From Gammaproteobacteria bacterium (GTDB lineage Bacteria > Gemmatimonadota > Gemmatimonadetes > Longimicrobiales > Gaopeijiaceae), in contig JAPPJO010000088.1 in the NCBI GenBank assembly GCA_028820325.1, forward strand, positions 62,001 through 126,000: a stretch of DNA of 64,000 bases, read 5' to 3'. Position numbers and translations under genes: made by a program. Under the pieces are notes generated by a model that was not told the DNA's origin, made no database searches, and saw nothing but the letters and a program-made list of their open reading frames with translations. Shown piece after piece: positions 38,789 through 48,171 of this stretch. Numbering within the stretch: position 1 is the first letter of the stretch; the number at the start of each line of letters is the position of its first letter.

Positions 38789-39565
38789 TCAGACCTCAGG
38801 TGCCTCGGCAGCGGCGTCACCCAGCCTTCGAGCAGAATCAGTGGAGGGCTCCTCAGGCATCTGCTCTAGTCCACTGGCAGCTCCGTTGGAGGGAGGGTCA
38901 GAGATGTCGCCTACCATCGGCGCCAGCCTGGCCAACGCCAAGACGTACAAGAACAGCGTGAAGAACGCGAGATATCCGGTGACCGGATGTCGCGGTTCAC
39001 AGGTCGGGACGAGCCTGCACAAGAACTCCCTCCAACCTCCAACCGGACTCGATGGCAGCAAGACAAACTTGAAGGTGAACGTCAATGCAAAGATGACGAT
39101 GCAGCTCCGCAAGAGCCGTATTCGGTCAGCGGCGATGGCCCGCGTGTTGAATGCAAGTAGCACCAGTGAGTACAGGGTGTAAACTGCTATGCGAAGCAGA
39201 CCCCCATTGGGGACCGTCAGTTCGAACACCTGGGCCGATGCGAACACGACTGCCAGAAGCATCAACAGCCCCTTGAGATCGGGCGTTGGGCGGGACGAGT
39301 TCAAGAGCCGTTCAAGCGCGAGAGCGCCGTGCCTGTTGAGTGCGCCAACCATCAGCACTGCAACCACAAGCGAAAACAGCGATGGCGCGCGCCACATCTC
39401 GGATTCGCCAACCCGCAGGCCCCCGAGCAACCCAACAGCAAGAAACACAAGAGGTAACAGCGTCGCGTCACGGCTGGCAGTCGACGCCGATGGAATGCGC
39501 CGGGCCAGCCCGCGTAGTTCCGTGATCCACGCCTCTACGACCTGTCTCAAGTCGCTAACGTCCAT
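38789..39565 (-). CDS. Multi-pass membrane protein of unknown function
   Basis: A 258-residue integral membrane protein with about six hydrophobic helices, for example LLPLVFLAVGLLGGLRVG, LFSLVVAVLMVGAL, LLMLLAVVFASAQVF, and a final YLAFFTLFLYVLALARLAP. A soluble, acidic Pro/Ser/Glu-rich C-terminal tail of about 40 residues follows. No transporter motif is recognised. It is immediately upstream of, and probably co-transcribed with, the repeat-containing gene. The ATG start is at 39,565. It marks the right edge of the accessory region as I read it; core-like genes resume at 39,685. Confidence 0.65.
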   Translation of the reverse strand: MDVSDLRQVVEAWITELRGLARRIPSASTASRDATLLPLVFLAVGLLGGLRVGESEMWRAPSLFSLVVAVLMVGALNRHGALALERLLNSSRPTPDLKGLLMLLAVVFASAQVFELTVPNGGLLRIAVYTLYSLVLLAFNTRAIAADRIRLLRSCIVIFALTFTFKFVLLPSSPVGGWREFLCRLVPTCEPRHPVTGYLAFFTLFLYVLALARLAPMVGDISDPPSNGAASGLEQMPEEPSTDSARRLGDAAAEAPEV

Positions 39566-39684
39566 GAGTCAGCGTCTACCCTTCCTTCGCATCCCCCTGG
39601 GAGGGGTCGAAGACCTTGCCCGAGAAGCGAGCCTGCCATCCGTCGTCCGTATGCCAGAGTCGCTCTCTCGATTCCCAGAGCGCT

Positions 39685-40566
39685 TCAATTCGCCAGCGCC
39701 CGTCCGACGGTGATGTGATACACCGTCTGCTGCCGCTCGTAGATCACGAGGACCAGCCCCTCGGACTGCGCCTCCAGGAGCACCCGGCTGAAGATGGCTC
39801 CCAGTTCGCGGGACTTGCGGCCCGAGACCGACTCCAGCGCCAGATCCACGAACCGCTCGACGTGCGGGGCGAACTCGGCGGGTACGCCGGCGAGAATCTC
39901 CGGTGGCCGCTCGGCCGGGGGTGCGAAGGCGGAGTAGGAGAGGTCGACGGTGGTGCCGAACTCGTGTGAGCTCACGCCGGCGGCTGCGTTCGGGTTCCTG
40001 CCCCGCAGCCGTGCCTGCCGCTCGGACGTGCGCAGGGCGCTCGTCACCTCGATGCGGTAGGGCGGAAGCCCCATCTCCGCGAGGCGTTCCTGGAAGCGCC
40101 GGCCCAGCTCCTCGAGCAGGACGGGCACCTCGGGGACCATGTACGTGGGGGAAGTGCCGGGGCGAACGATCCAGTGGGCGGTGCTGTCCTCGAGCTGAAC
40201 CAGCCGCCCGGCCGCAACGAGGGAGTCCCGGGCCGCGCGGTCGGCTACCCGCACGCCCAGCTCGCGGGCGCGGGCCACGTGCGACGCGTTGAGGAAGCGG
40301 CGGAGCGCGTTCTCCTGGGCCGTCGTCATCACCGGGAGGGGAGATAGGATGCCGTTGGCCCTGTCCGCCTCCCGGTCCGTGAGGGAAAGCGCCTGCGACA
40401 GGGCTCGCTCGATCTCCGCCACCGTGGCGGCCCTGGTCGCCTCTATGGCCGCCTCCACCGCCGCCTCCCTCTCCCGTTCCGCTCTGCCGCACGAGGTGAG
40501 GATCAGGGCCAGAAGCGCAATCCATGCCGCTCCGGAACGAAACGAAACCGTGCCGCCGGCTCTCAT
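39685..40566 (-). CDS. DUF5715 family lipoprotein with a VanY-like motif
   Basis: A 293-residue exported protein. The signal peptide ends in the lipobox LILTSC, so the mature protein should be lipid-anchored. A helical region (about 35-105, rich in Ala and Glu) precedes a domain with TSALRTSERQARLRG and SSHEFGTTVDLSY. The latter fits the SxHxxGxxxD pattern of M15/VanY peptidoglycan carboxypeptidases and characterises DUF5715. A peptidoglycan-related hydrolase or binding role is therefore likely but unproven. ATG at 40,566 is chosen because GGAGG lies 6 bases upstream; a TTG at 40,584 would add six residues ahead of the signal peptide. Confidence 0.85.
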   Translation of the reverse strand: MRAGGTVSFRSGAAWIALLALILTSCGRAEREREAAVEAAIEATRAATVAEIERALSQALSLTDREADRANGILSPLPVMTTAQENALRRFLNASHVARARELGVRVADRAARDSLVAAGRLVQLEDSTAHWIVRPGTSPTYMVPEVPVLLEELGRRFQERLAEMGLPPYRIEVTSALRTSERQARLRGRNPNAAAGVSSHEFGTTVDLSYSAFAPPAERPPEILAGVPAEFAPHVERFVDLALESVSGRKSRELGAIFSRVLLEAQSEGLVLVIYERQQTVYHITVGRALAN

Positions 40567-40798
40567 CGAATTCCTCCAGTCCAACGGGTCGCAGGAACCG
40601 TCAACAGTGTACGGGTTTCGACGCTAGACACGTGCATGACCGCAGGCAAGGAGCAGCGTGCAATGACCCAAGGCAGATTCCATCCCCGCTCGAGTGTCGT
40701 CGGAAGAGCCCGGCTCGCGAGGGCAACCGGAACCTGGGCCCGTCCATCCGATTAGACAGACAGAGCAAGCACGTTTCCCGATCCCGCTCGAACCGCCG

Positions 40799-41941
40799 AT
40801 GGCCATCGACCAGCTCCCACTCGTCCGGCGGCAGCCGCATCGCGGCATCCCGCTCGCGCATGACCGCGCCCAGGCCGGAACCGCCCACGCCCTGAACGCA
40901 ATCTTTCTCCTGATGTTCGGCTTCGCCGCCGCATCGCCCTCGCAGGCACAGATCACGGGCTACGTCCTCAACGAAGAGGGCGACCCCGTCCCCGGTGCCG
41001 CCGTGGAGGCGTGGGCCGCGGACCGCAAGATCGGAGGCCGGCTGGCCAACGAAGACGGCTCGTTCCGGTTCCCCGCCGAAATGACGGGACGGATTCGCGC
41101 CCTGTATGCGGGACAGCTCGGATACCATCCCGAGGTGGTCCAGATCGAGGAGGGCGTCGAGTCCTACGAGATCCGCCTCACCCGCGAACCCATCCCGCTT
41201 CCCGAGCTCGTGGTGGATGCGCAACGGGACCGCTGCGCGGGCGGGGAGGATCGCGGTGCACGCCGCCTGTGGGAGCACGCGGCCGCGCGCTACAACCAAG
41301 GTCTGGACACGCTGGGCGTGGCCACCTATCTGGCGTCCGTGGAATCCATCCTGCCGGAGGGCGAGGTGGGAACGGTGCAGGCCGCGGGCGAGGCCGTGGC
41401 GCAGCGCGGCTCCTCTTCCCTGCTCCGGTTCAGCTGGCGGCGTCGCATAGAGCGCGAGGGGTACGCGTACCAGATCCGGAGATCCACGCCCGAGCAATCG
41501 TACACGTCCTGGGTCTATCCTCCGCTGGAGGCGGATTTCGCCCCGCACTTCGCGGGAGAGTTCTTCGGCGATCGGCACCGCTTCTATTTCGACCGGTCCG
41601 ACGAGCCCGATGGCGACGGGAGCGTGACGCTGGTGTTCTGCGCGCGGGACGACGACCACCCGTCGATGGAAGGCACGCTGGTCATCAGCCCGGACACGAC
41701 CATCGCGGTGGCCCAGTGGCTCTTCCGCACCCCGGAGCCGGTGGAGCACGCGGGTGGCCGCGCGGTGTTCGGTCCGCTCGCGGACGATCCCGAGGACTCG
41801 TATCTGCTGCCCATCGAGGGCGTCTTCTGGCGCAGGTCGCCGCCCGACAGCTACTGGCAGCGGTATCAGAAGTTCGAGCAGTGGATGGTCGCGCAGGGCG
41901 ACTCGGTGCCTTTCCTTCCCAAGAGGCCGGGCGGAGATTAG
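40799..41941 (+). CDS. Secreted protein with carboxypeptidase-regulatory-like domain
   Basis: A 380-residue exported protein. The hydrophobic signal (LNAIFLLMFGFAAA, cleavage near PSQA) is followed by a beta-sandwich module of the carboxypeptidase D regulatory-like type (about 53-125: QITGYVLNEEGDPVPGAAVE, later GSFRFPAEMTGRIRALYAG). The remainder (about 135-380) is unrecognised and rich in beta-strand-like segments. Such proteins are usual in the outer membrane and periplasm of Bacteroidota- and Gemmatimonadota-like bacteria. The start is uncertain, because a long N-terminal stretch lies before the hydrophobic core and no clear ribosome-binding site is visible. It is followed 53 bases later by a PQQ-dependent dehydrogenase. 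Confidence 0.75.
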   Translation: MAIDQLPLVRRQPHRGIPLAHDRAQAGTAHALNAIFLLMFGFAAASPSQAQITGYVLNEEGDPVPGAAVEAWAADRKIGGRLANEDGSFRFPAEMTGRIRALYAGQLGYHPEVVQIEEGVESYEIRLTREPIPLPELVVDAQRDRCAGGEDRGARRLWEHAAARYNQGLDTLGVATYLASVESILPEGEVGTVQAAGEAVAQRGSSSLLRFSWRRRIEREGYAYQIRRSTPEQSYTSWVYPPLEADFAPHFAGEFFGDRHRFYFDRSDEPDGDGSVTLVFCARDDDHPSMEGTLVISPDTTIAVAQWLFRTPEPVEHAGGRAVFGPLADDPEDSYLLPIEGVFWRRSPPDSYWQRYQKFEQWMVAQGDSVPFLPKRPGGD

Positions 41942-41994
41942 GGCGGTCTGCGGGTACGCCGCAGCAATACCTGCCCCTCGAACCCGCCACCGCC

Positions 41995-43923
41995 ATGAAA
42001 CACTTCGCCTTCGGCAGGCGCGTCCGCGCCGGGTCCGTGGTCCTCATGCTGTCCGCCTGCGCCGAAGCCGCCCCCGGGCCCCAGCCTGCCGGCGACGGGG
42101 ACTGGGTTGCCTACGGCCGCGACGCGGGAGGATCCAAGTATTCGCCGCTCGACCAGATCACGACGGCGAATGTGGGCGAGCTCGAGCTGGCGTGGAGCTG
42201 GGAGACGGGCGAGCAACCGATTCCGGGGCCGTTGTCACCGATCCGCGGGCAGGAGACGCGCCCGGGCAATTTCGAGACCACGCCGCTGGCCTTCAACGAC
42301 ACGCTCTTCTTCACGACGGCCTACAACCGGGTCATCGCCCTCGAGGGGAGCACGGGACGCCCGCACTGGGAGTACGATCCGCGCACCGTGGAATGGGGCC
42401 AGCCGCCCAACGGCACCGGCTTCGTGCACCGCGGGGTGGCGGTGTGGAGCGGGCCGGGCGAGCGGCGCATCTTCCTCAACACGCGCTGGCGCCTGATCGC
42501 GCTCGACGCCGCCACCGGCGAACCGATCCAGTCCTTCGGGCACCGGGGCGAGATCGACCTCACCGAGCCGTTGCTCTGGCCCACCAACCGCCTGCACTAC
42601 ACGCAGACGTCGCCGCCGGTGGTCTTCGAGGACCTGGTGATCGTGGGGAACGGGGTGTGGGACGGCTTCGTCTACCCGCGCGATCCGCCCGGGAACGTAC
42701 AGGCCTTCGACGTGCACACCGGCGAACTGGCGTGGTCGTTCAACCTGATCCCGCAGCCGGGGGAGCCCGGGAACGAGACCTGGGAGGACGGCAGTTGGGA
42801 CTACACAGGGCACACCAACGCCTGGGCACCGATGGTGGTGGACGAGGAACGCGGGCTCCTGTATGCGGGAATCGGCACCCCGTCCAACGACTACTACGGC
42901 GGCCACCGCCTGGGCGACAACCTGTACGCGGAGTCGCTGGTGGCTCTGGACGCACGAACGGGCGAGCTGGCGTGGCATTTCCAGACCGTGCACCACGGGC
43001 TATGGGACTTCGACCTCCCGGGCGCGCCGGCGTTGCTGACGGTGACGGTCGATGGCCGGGGGGTCGACGCGGTGGCCGTGGCCGGCAAGACCGGCTTCGT
43101 CTACACCTTCGACCGGGAGACCGGCGAGCCGGTGTGGCCCATCGAGGAGCGGCGCGTCCCGCCGAGCGACGTGCCCGGCGAGGTCGCCGCCGCGACCCAG
43201 CCCTTCCCCACCTCCCCGCCCCCGTTTGCCCGCCAGGGATTCACTCCCGACGACCTCATCGACCTCACGCCGGAGCTGCGGCGGCGCGCGGAAGAGCTGA
43301 CAGCCGGCTACCGCTTCGGCCCCCTCTACGAGCCGCCCTCCATGGAGGGCACCATCGCCATGCCGGGCATCCTCGGCGGCGGCAACTGGGGCGGCGTGGC
43401 GGTGGATCCCGCCAGCGCGGTCCTGTTCGTGAAGTCGTCCGAGGAGGCCAGCCTGCTCCGGATCGCGCCCGCCAACCCGGCCACTACGGTGGCCGACTAC
43501 GCCATCGACCGCACGGCGTCCCGGACCCTGACGGTGGACGGGCTGCCCATCTCCAACCCGCCCTACGGCACCGTTACGGCCATCGACATGAACGGCGGCG
43601 CGATCCTCTGGCAGGAGGCGGTCGGGGAGCGCCCCGAGATCGCGGGACATCCGGCGCTGGCCGAGCTCGACCTGCCCGCCCGGCTGGGGGTGGTGGGGGC
43701 GCCGGGCCCGTTCGCGACCGCCGGCGGCCTGGTGTTCCTCACGGGCGGCTCGGACATCCTGTACGCCTTCGACGCGGCGAGCGGAGAGGTGCTCTGGGAG
43801 GGCCGGCTGCCCGCGCGGGCCTACGCCAACCCGATGACCTTCGAGACCCGGGACGGCCGGCAATTGGTGGTCATCGCCACGGGCGAACGCGAGGGGGCGG
43901 CGCTGCTGGCGTTCGGGCTCTAG
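41995..43923 (+). CDS. PQQ-dependent dehydrogenase, lipoprotein form
   Basis: A 642-residue quinoprotein of the glucose/alcohol dehydrogenase group: a periplasmic beta-propeller holding pyrroloquinoline quinone and feeding electrons from a sugar, alcohol or polyol to the respiratory chain. Propeller Trp-docking repeats are visible (GDWVAYGRDAGGSKYSPLDQ; LELAWSWETG; ETTPLAFNDTLFFTTAYNRV; GELAWHFQTVHHGLWDFDLP; GNWGGVAVDP). It has no heme-c motif and no membrane domain. A signal peptide ends in the lipobox LMLSAC, so it should be lipid-anchored. It overlaps the convergent zinc-ribbon gene by 4 bases at the stop codons. Substrate is not deducible. Confidence 0.9.
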   Translation: MKHFAFGRRVRAGSVVLMLSACAEAAPGPQPAGDGDWVAYGRDAGGSKYSPLDQITTANVGELELAWSWETGEQPIPGPLSPIRGQETRPGNFETTPLAFNDTLFFTTAYNRVIALEGSTGRPHWEYDPRTVEWGQPPNGTGFVHRGVAVWSGPGERRIFLNTRWRLIALDAATGEPIQSFGHRGEIDLTEPLLWPTNRLHYTQTSPPVVFEDLVIVGNGVWDGFVYPRDPPGNVQAFDVHTGELAWSFNLIPQPGEPGNETWEDGSWDYTGHTNAWAPMVVDEERGLLYAGIGTPSNDYYGGHRLGDNLYAESLVALDARTGELAWHFQTVHHGLWDFDLPGAPALLTVTVDGRGVDAVAVAGKTGFVYTFDRETGEPVWPIEERRVPPSDVPGEVAAATQPFPTSPPPFARQGFTPDDLIDLTPELRRRAEELTAGYRFGPLYEPPSMEGTIAMPGILGGGNWGGVAVDPASAVLFVKSSEEASLLRIAPANPATTVADYAIDRTASRTLTVDGLPISNPPYGTVTAIDMNGGAILWQEAVGERPEIAGHPALAELDLPARLGVVGAPGPFATAGGLVFLTGGSDILYAFDAASGEVLWEGRLPARAYANPMTFETRDGRQLVVIATGEREGAALLAFGL

Positions 43924-44918
43924 GGATCAGCCGGACGGTTCTGCCGCAGGAGCTCCTCCGCTCCCTCCGGCAGGAACAGCTTGTCCGAGATATCCGCGAT
44001 CTCCTCGGCTTCTTCCCAGGCCTTCTCCAGTAGCCACAATTCGCCTTCCAGGGCGCGTCGCTCCTGTTCTTCGTGGAGCGCCATTTCCAGCGCGAGCTTG
44101 TGCGGTTTGGGCATCTTGTTGACGTAGCCTGGCACGCCCTTCTTGTCTTCGAAGCGCTGTCCCTCCGCGACCCTCGCCAGAAAACGCTCCGGATGTCCGG
44201 TGGTCTCGATGAGGCCTACGGCGTTCTGCACCGCACCGCTGGCTCCGCCGGACGCGTTCATCCTCGGGAGGATCGCCGCTGCGAACCGGTGCGCTTCGGC
44301 GCCGTCGTGCCAGGTCTTCCGTTTTCCCTTGCGGATCTGAAGCCTGAAGCCCTGCTCGTCGTCGGCGGGCCGGATGCGCGTGCCCAGAAGGTCATGGTTG
44401 TTGAGCTTGATGACACGCTCTGCTTCGGGACGCAGTTTCACGACAGTGCGCCGACTCCGCCAGACGTTGAACCAGTTGGGCACCTGGCTGATGACGCCCG
44501 CGCCCACGCCGGCTACGGCTCCGCCGACCACGATGCCTCCGATCACGACGGCCACGGCCGTCCCATACAGGATCGTACGTTTTCGCCGCCGCCCGAACTG
44601 GTCTCCGTAGCGCCAGGCCGCGAACTCGGGCCGCATGGGCTCGCCGATGCGCACCAGGGTCAGGCCCTCGGGATGACGCGCCAATCCGATGTTGTCCGTG
44701 GAGACACGGATGCGGGTGTCGCGGAAGAGCCGCTCGCAGTCTTCAACCGCCTCCCAGCGCTCCTCGAGCGGCGTCAGGTTCCAGCGCTCGCACTTCGTAC
44801 AGACCACCCAGAGGCGGCCCCGGACGGCGTCGAAGGCCAGCCTCCGCCCAACCGGGAACGACTCCACGACCTCGTTGGCGCCCAGAGGCTTCCGGCAGAA
44901 CATGCATGTGGTGTACAT
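43920..44918 (-). CDS. Zinc-ribbon membrane protein of unknown function (paralogue A)
   Basis: A 332-residue protein. It starts with a treble-clef/zinc-ribbon pair of knuckles, CMFC (C5, C8) and CTKC (C40, C43), within MYTTCMFCRKPLG and GRLWVVCTKCERWNLTPL. A GDQFGRRRKR basic stretch then precedes one or two hydrophobic helices (about 115-145). The C-terminal half is soluble and ends with a helical LALEMALHEEQERRALEGEL segment. A second gene in this window (54,386-55,396) encodes a clear paralogue with the same layout. A TTGACA lies upstream of the gene, but no good -10 was paired with it. Function is unknown; a membrane-associated sensor or regulator is conceivable. It is convergent with the PQQ dehydrogenase gene and overlaps its stop. 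Confidence 0.8.
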   Translation of the reverse strand: MYTTCMFCRKPLGANEVVESFPVGRRLAFDAVRGRLWVVCTKCERWNLTPLEERWEAVEDCERLFRDTRIRVSTDNIGLARHPEGLTLVRIGEPMRPEFAAWRYGDQFGRRRKRTILYGTAVAVVIGGIVVGGAVAGVGAGVISQVPNWFNVWRSRRTVVKLRPEAERVIKLNNHDLLGTRIRPADDEQGFRLQIRKGKRKTWHDGAEAHRFAAAILPRMNASGGASGAVQNAVGLIETTGHPERFLARVAEGQRFEDKKGVPGYVNKMPKPHKLALEMALHEEQERRALEGELWLLEKAWEEAEEIADISDKLFLPEGAEELLRQNRPADP

Positions 44919-45136
44919 GAGTTTTCGACGTGCTCAGGTCACCAGGTCCGAAGGGGTCCAGAGTAGTTCTGTACGATGTCAATAAGACGACCGAGGCGGC
45001 TTCGGGGTTTCCCTGCTCGTGAAGCCGACCACCACGGGACGACTATCCAGGACGTGGAGCCAAAGACTGCGGATTCATGGCCACCCCGTCAACGTCGGAC
45101 TCGGCGCGTATCCGGTCGACCGATTGGTCGGCGTTC

Positions 45137-46006
45137 CTAAAGCCCCATCAGCCCGAAACGCCTCCATAGATCGTCGAGCCACTCGATCTCGTCCGGCGTG
45201 AGTGGTCCTGTTGAGCGCGCGTGCCACCACTCCATGACCTCCGTCTCGGCAGCTCGCAACGCCGGCGCCCAGCCGGCTGCCGGCCCGGAGCCCTGGTCCG
45301 CGAACAGCTTCGCTCTATCGATGAAGAACGCGCCTCCGAGCGACGCGAGAGAGATGGCTCGATCGGCCTGCGGCGGAACCTCGGGCGGGCGGCGCAAGCC
45401 GAGCCGCAAGTATGGTAGCGTCCAGTTGTTGGGCTCGATCACACCCGCAGGATTCTCCACGACCACCCACGCGTGCACGACCGATATCCCGGCTTCGCTC
45501 CGCCCATGCACAGTTGAACGAGCGTCGTGCAGGCCAAGGTCCTCGTGATCCGTGCGGTGGCTCTCCATATCGAGTCTGCCGGAATGGACGTGCCATGCGT
45601 CACCCTCGAATGGGTTCGGCGGAGGAACCTTGCCGTTTCCGGAACCCACCACGTATCCAAAACCGATTCCCACCAGCATCTCGCGCCCGTCCACAACCGC
45701 GTACATGAGGATTTCGGGTCTCGCGGGATTGATCTCGCCGTCGAACAACCGCGCCAGGCTGACCCAGTGACGTCCCATGGCGGGGGCGTCGGCTCCCACC
45801 CGTCGAAATCCATCGGCGACAGCGGCCGAGGGGTCATGGTAACGCTCGGTCGCACGCTGGCTGACCACCAGGAAATCGGTCTGCTCCGCCGACAACCCGC
45901 ACCAGGATGGCAAGGGCCGTCCGGACGACGAATGCTCCTGTCCCTGCGCACCGCAGCACCAGCACAGCCAGGCGGCCAGCGAGACCAGGGAGCGAATCGT
46001 CCTCAC
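45137..46006 (-). CDS. Secreted protein of unknown function
   Basis: A 289-residue protein with a signal peptide (MRTIRSLVSLAAWLCWCCGA, cleavage near GAQGQ). The mature part contains conserved-looking pieces such as GRHWVSLARLFDGEINPARP and MYAVVDGREMLVGIGFGYVV and a His-rich HVHSGRLDMESHRTDHEDLG, which may bind metal. No family recognised. The start is GTG at 46,006, overlapping the stop of the upstream lipoprotein gene as GTGA. It is the third gene of an operon whose first two genes (48,120 to 46,003) are also predicted envelope proteins. Confidence 0.75.
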   Translation of the reverse strand: MRTIRSLVSLAAWLCWCCGAQGQEHSSSGRPLPSWCGLSAEQTDFLVVSQRATERYHDPSAAVADGFRRVGADAPAMGRHWVSLARLFDGEINPARPEILMYAVVDGREMLVGIGFGYVVGSGNGKVPPPNPFEGDAWHVHSGRLDMESHRTDHEDLGLHDARSTVHGRSEAGISVVHAWVVVENPAGVIEPNNWTLPYLRLGLRRPPEVPPQADRAISLASLGGAFFIDRAKLFADQGSGPAAGWAPALRAAETEVMEWWHARSTGPLTPDEIEWLDDLWRRFGLMGL

Positions 46007-46503
46007 GGTTCGCCATCCGGATCCAGGGTCTCGAGCTCGCCGTACGCTGCCTCGAGACGGGCCAGCAGGTCCCCGCTCACGCCCTGCGGATAGCGGCTCA
46101 GGAGCTGCAGATTGGCGCGGTCCTCGGGATTCGCGGCCAAGTCTTCGCCCGTCGCTTCATAGGGTCGGACATTTGCCGACAAGGAAAAGCCGCGGCCAAA
46201 AAAGCCGCGGCGGACGCCACCGGCATGCGCGAATCGGCCTCGGGTGATTCCCGGGAACGGAATACGCGCCAGCCTTCCCGCGAGCCGGTGCTGACCCGCC
46301 GAGTCAACAAGGACGAGAAGGGCGTCCTCCTCCACGGCAAGCACCTCCGCGTCAAGGGTATCGCCAGCGACATACAGCAGTGAGGCGATTCCCGAGGGGT
46401 GCAGCGCGGGGGGAAACCGATCCACCTTGGGGCCATACGAACAGGCCGGCATCAGAAGGGAGACCATCCCCGCGAGAACGAACCGGGTCTTCGGATGCGG
46501 CAC
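46003..46503 (-). CDS. Small lipoprotein of unknown function
   Basis: A 166-residue exported protein with a lipobox (LLMPAC) at the end of a signal peptide beginning PHPKTRFVLAGMVS. The mature part has a beta-strand-like region, LDAEVLAVEEDALLVLVDS, resembling a small barrel, and a Phe/Gly/Arg-rich loop (RRGFFGRGFS) encoded by a short GC-rich direct repeat. No family is recognised. The GTG start at 46,503 lies 3 bases after the stop of the upstream gene, and its own stop overlaps the next start. Confidence 0.65.
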   Translation of the reverse strand: MPHPKTRFVLAGMVSLLMPACSYGPKVDRFPPALHPSGIASLLYVAGDTLDAEVLAVEEDALLVLVDSAGQHRLAGRLARIPFPGITRGRFAHAGGVRRGFFGRGFSLSANVRPYEATGEDLAANPEDRANLQLLSRYPQGVSGDLLARLEAAYGELETLDPDGEP

Positions 46504-46506
46504 CGG

Positions 46507-48120
46507 TCACCTCACCGGGATTCGGGTGGCGTAGAACTGCTCCTCCATCGTATCACGTGCCGCGTGCCACCGGCGGAGGGCCTCGACGAGGGTTTCGGGG
46601 CCTGGCCGGAACGGTTCCGTTTCGCGCCCGGCGGCCAGCCAGCTTTGCCGGACCCACTCGATGTAGTAGCCCTGCGACGCGAGGAAGAACGTGCGACTGC
46701 GGTTCCGCCCGTCTTGCCGGGCATCGACACCGGGCCGGAAGACGATCTCAAAGGCATGCCCGGGAGAGGTCACAAGATACGAGTCGTCCGCCGACGCCAG
46801 ATTGGCGAGCATGTCCGTCTGGTCGCTGCCGTCCAGGGCGTGGATCATCGAGAGCGGAACCACTCGGCCTTCGGCGTATCGCGCGGTCTCGAACGGCATC
46901 ACATGGTCGATCCGCCAGTGATCGGCCGGAAACGCCAGCCGGATCCTCACGGACGCCTCCGTCCGGTCCGGGCTCACGGGAACGACGACGGCGACATCAT
47001 CCCACGCCAGCGGCCCTTTGTCGGGAATCCGGGCAACCTCACGCCATGTGCCGCTCTCGAGTACGCTGGCGCGCATACCGAGGTTGTCGGCGGCCCACTG
47101 GCCGAGTTCGACCGCCGGCCCGATCTCCCCAAGATCCTGGCCGAGCCAGTCCAGTGCACGCGCCCCTCGGTCGCCCAGCATCATGTCGTAGAAGAGCACC
47201 GTGGCGAGCAGGCTGTTCCTCAGGCGCAGGTGCAGCCCGATCTGCCCGGCCTCCAGGGGAACCGCTACATCCAGTTCGATATGGTCCTCGACCTCCCCGG
47301 GACCCGAAGCTATGGCATCCTCGATGCGGGACACGGAGCTGGTGTACAGGATTCCGTCCGGCCTTGAGAGCAGCTCCGTCACGTCGCGGCCATCCCGGTC
47401 CGCAGCGTGCTGCAACGCGAGCGGGCTTCCGAGCCTGACGGGCCTTCCCTCGGGATCCGGGACCACCTGCTCGTGGGACGCGTGCCCGACTTCGATCAGT
47501 TCGAAGTGGTTGATGTAGTGCGTCTCCACCGCTTCGTTGCGAACCTCGAGACGTACCTCGCCCTGGTCGTCAACGCCGACCGCGAGTCGGTCGACATCTC
47601 GCGATTCGAACAGCGGAGCGATGCTGTATGAGAACGCTTCGGCCTCCAGCAATTCGACTCCCGTGCCATCCGAGTACACCGTGGGGCAAGAACCCCAGAT
47701 CGCGGCAGCAAGACCAGCGCTCACCACGGTGATTGCCGCGGTGTGCAGGTAGACGGAAGCGATCGACTTAAGGATATCCGTTTCCGTCCTGAAGCTCTCC
47801 ATGGCAAGCACGCTGTCCAGAGCGACTCCCAGGACGGCGCCGACGGGGTTGAGACGAATGTCGAATCGCGCCCCATCACCCGTTACCAGGCTGTTGTCGA
47901 TCGTGACCCCGTCAGAGAATACGATCGTGGAACCGTCCACGAGGTGCGCCTTGACTGGCGACTGAACCACGCGCGGCCCGGCCAGCGGGACCGATTCGTA
48001 CCGGACGTTGGTCACGCACGAACCGATCGCGGCTACCAGAACCGCGGCGCCGATGGCGGCGCGGAACGGGTGGCGTACGCGGAGAACGTGTAGGGCACTA
48101 CCAGCCGAGACCCAAACCAT
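46507..48120 (-). CDS. Predicted lipoprotein or exported protein of unknown function
   Basis: A 537-residue protein. The N terminus has a hydrophobic stretch (AAIGAAVLVAAIGSC) fitting a lipobox, with the modified Cys expected just before VTNVRYESV. A short second hydrophobic region (ITVVSAGLAAAIWGSC) lies near residue 140. The rest is mixed alpha/beta with no recognised motif; recurrent phrases on duties and geometry are not apparent. ATG at 48,120. It heads a three-gene operon of envelope proteins (with 46,003 and 45,137), separated by 3 bases from the next gene. The GTG/ATG and stop spacing supports a real operon. Confidence 0.7.
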   Translation of the reverse strand: MVWVSAGSALHVLRVRHPFRAAIGAAVLVAAIGSCVTNVRYESVPLAGPRVVQSPVKAHLVDGSTIVFSDGVTIDNSLVTGDGARFDIRLNPVGAVLGVALDSVLAMESFRTETDILKSIASVYLHTAAITVVSAGLAAAIWGSCPTVYSDGTGVELLEAEAFSYSIAPLFESRDVDRLAVGVDDQGEVRLEVRNEAVETHYINHFELIEVGHASHEQVVPDPEGRPVRLGSPLALQHAADRDGRDVTELLSRPDGILYTSSVSRIEDAIASGPGEVEDHIELDVAVPLEAGQIGLHLRLRNSLLATVLFYDMMLGDRGARALDWLGQDLGEIGPAVELGQWAADNLGMRASVLESGTWREVARIPDKGPLAWDDVAVVVPVSPDRTEASVRIRLAFPADHWRIDHVMPFETARYAEGRVVPLSMIHALDGSDQTDMLANLASADDSYLVTSPGHAFEIVFRPGVDARQDGRNRSRTFFLASQGYYIEWVRQSWLAAGRETEPFRPGPETLVEALRRWHAARDTMEEQFYATRIPVR

Positions 48121-48171
48121 TGTCGCTTCCTTGAACTGAACTGCAGGCGAACGTGTCCCAGCCGCGTCCGG

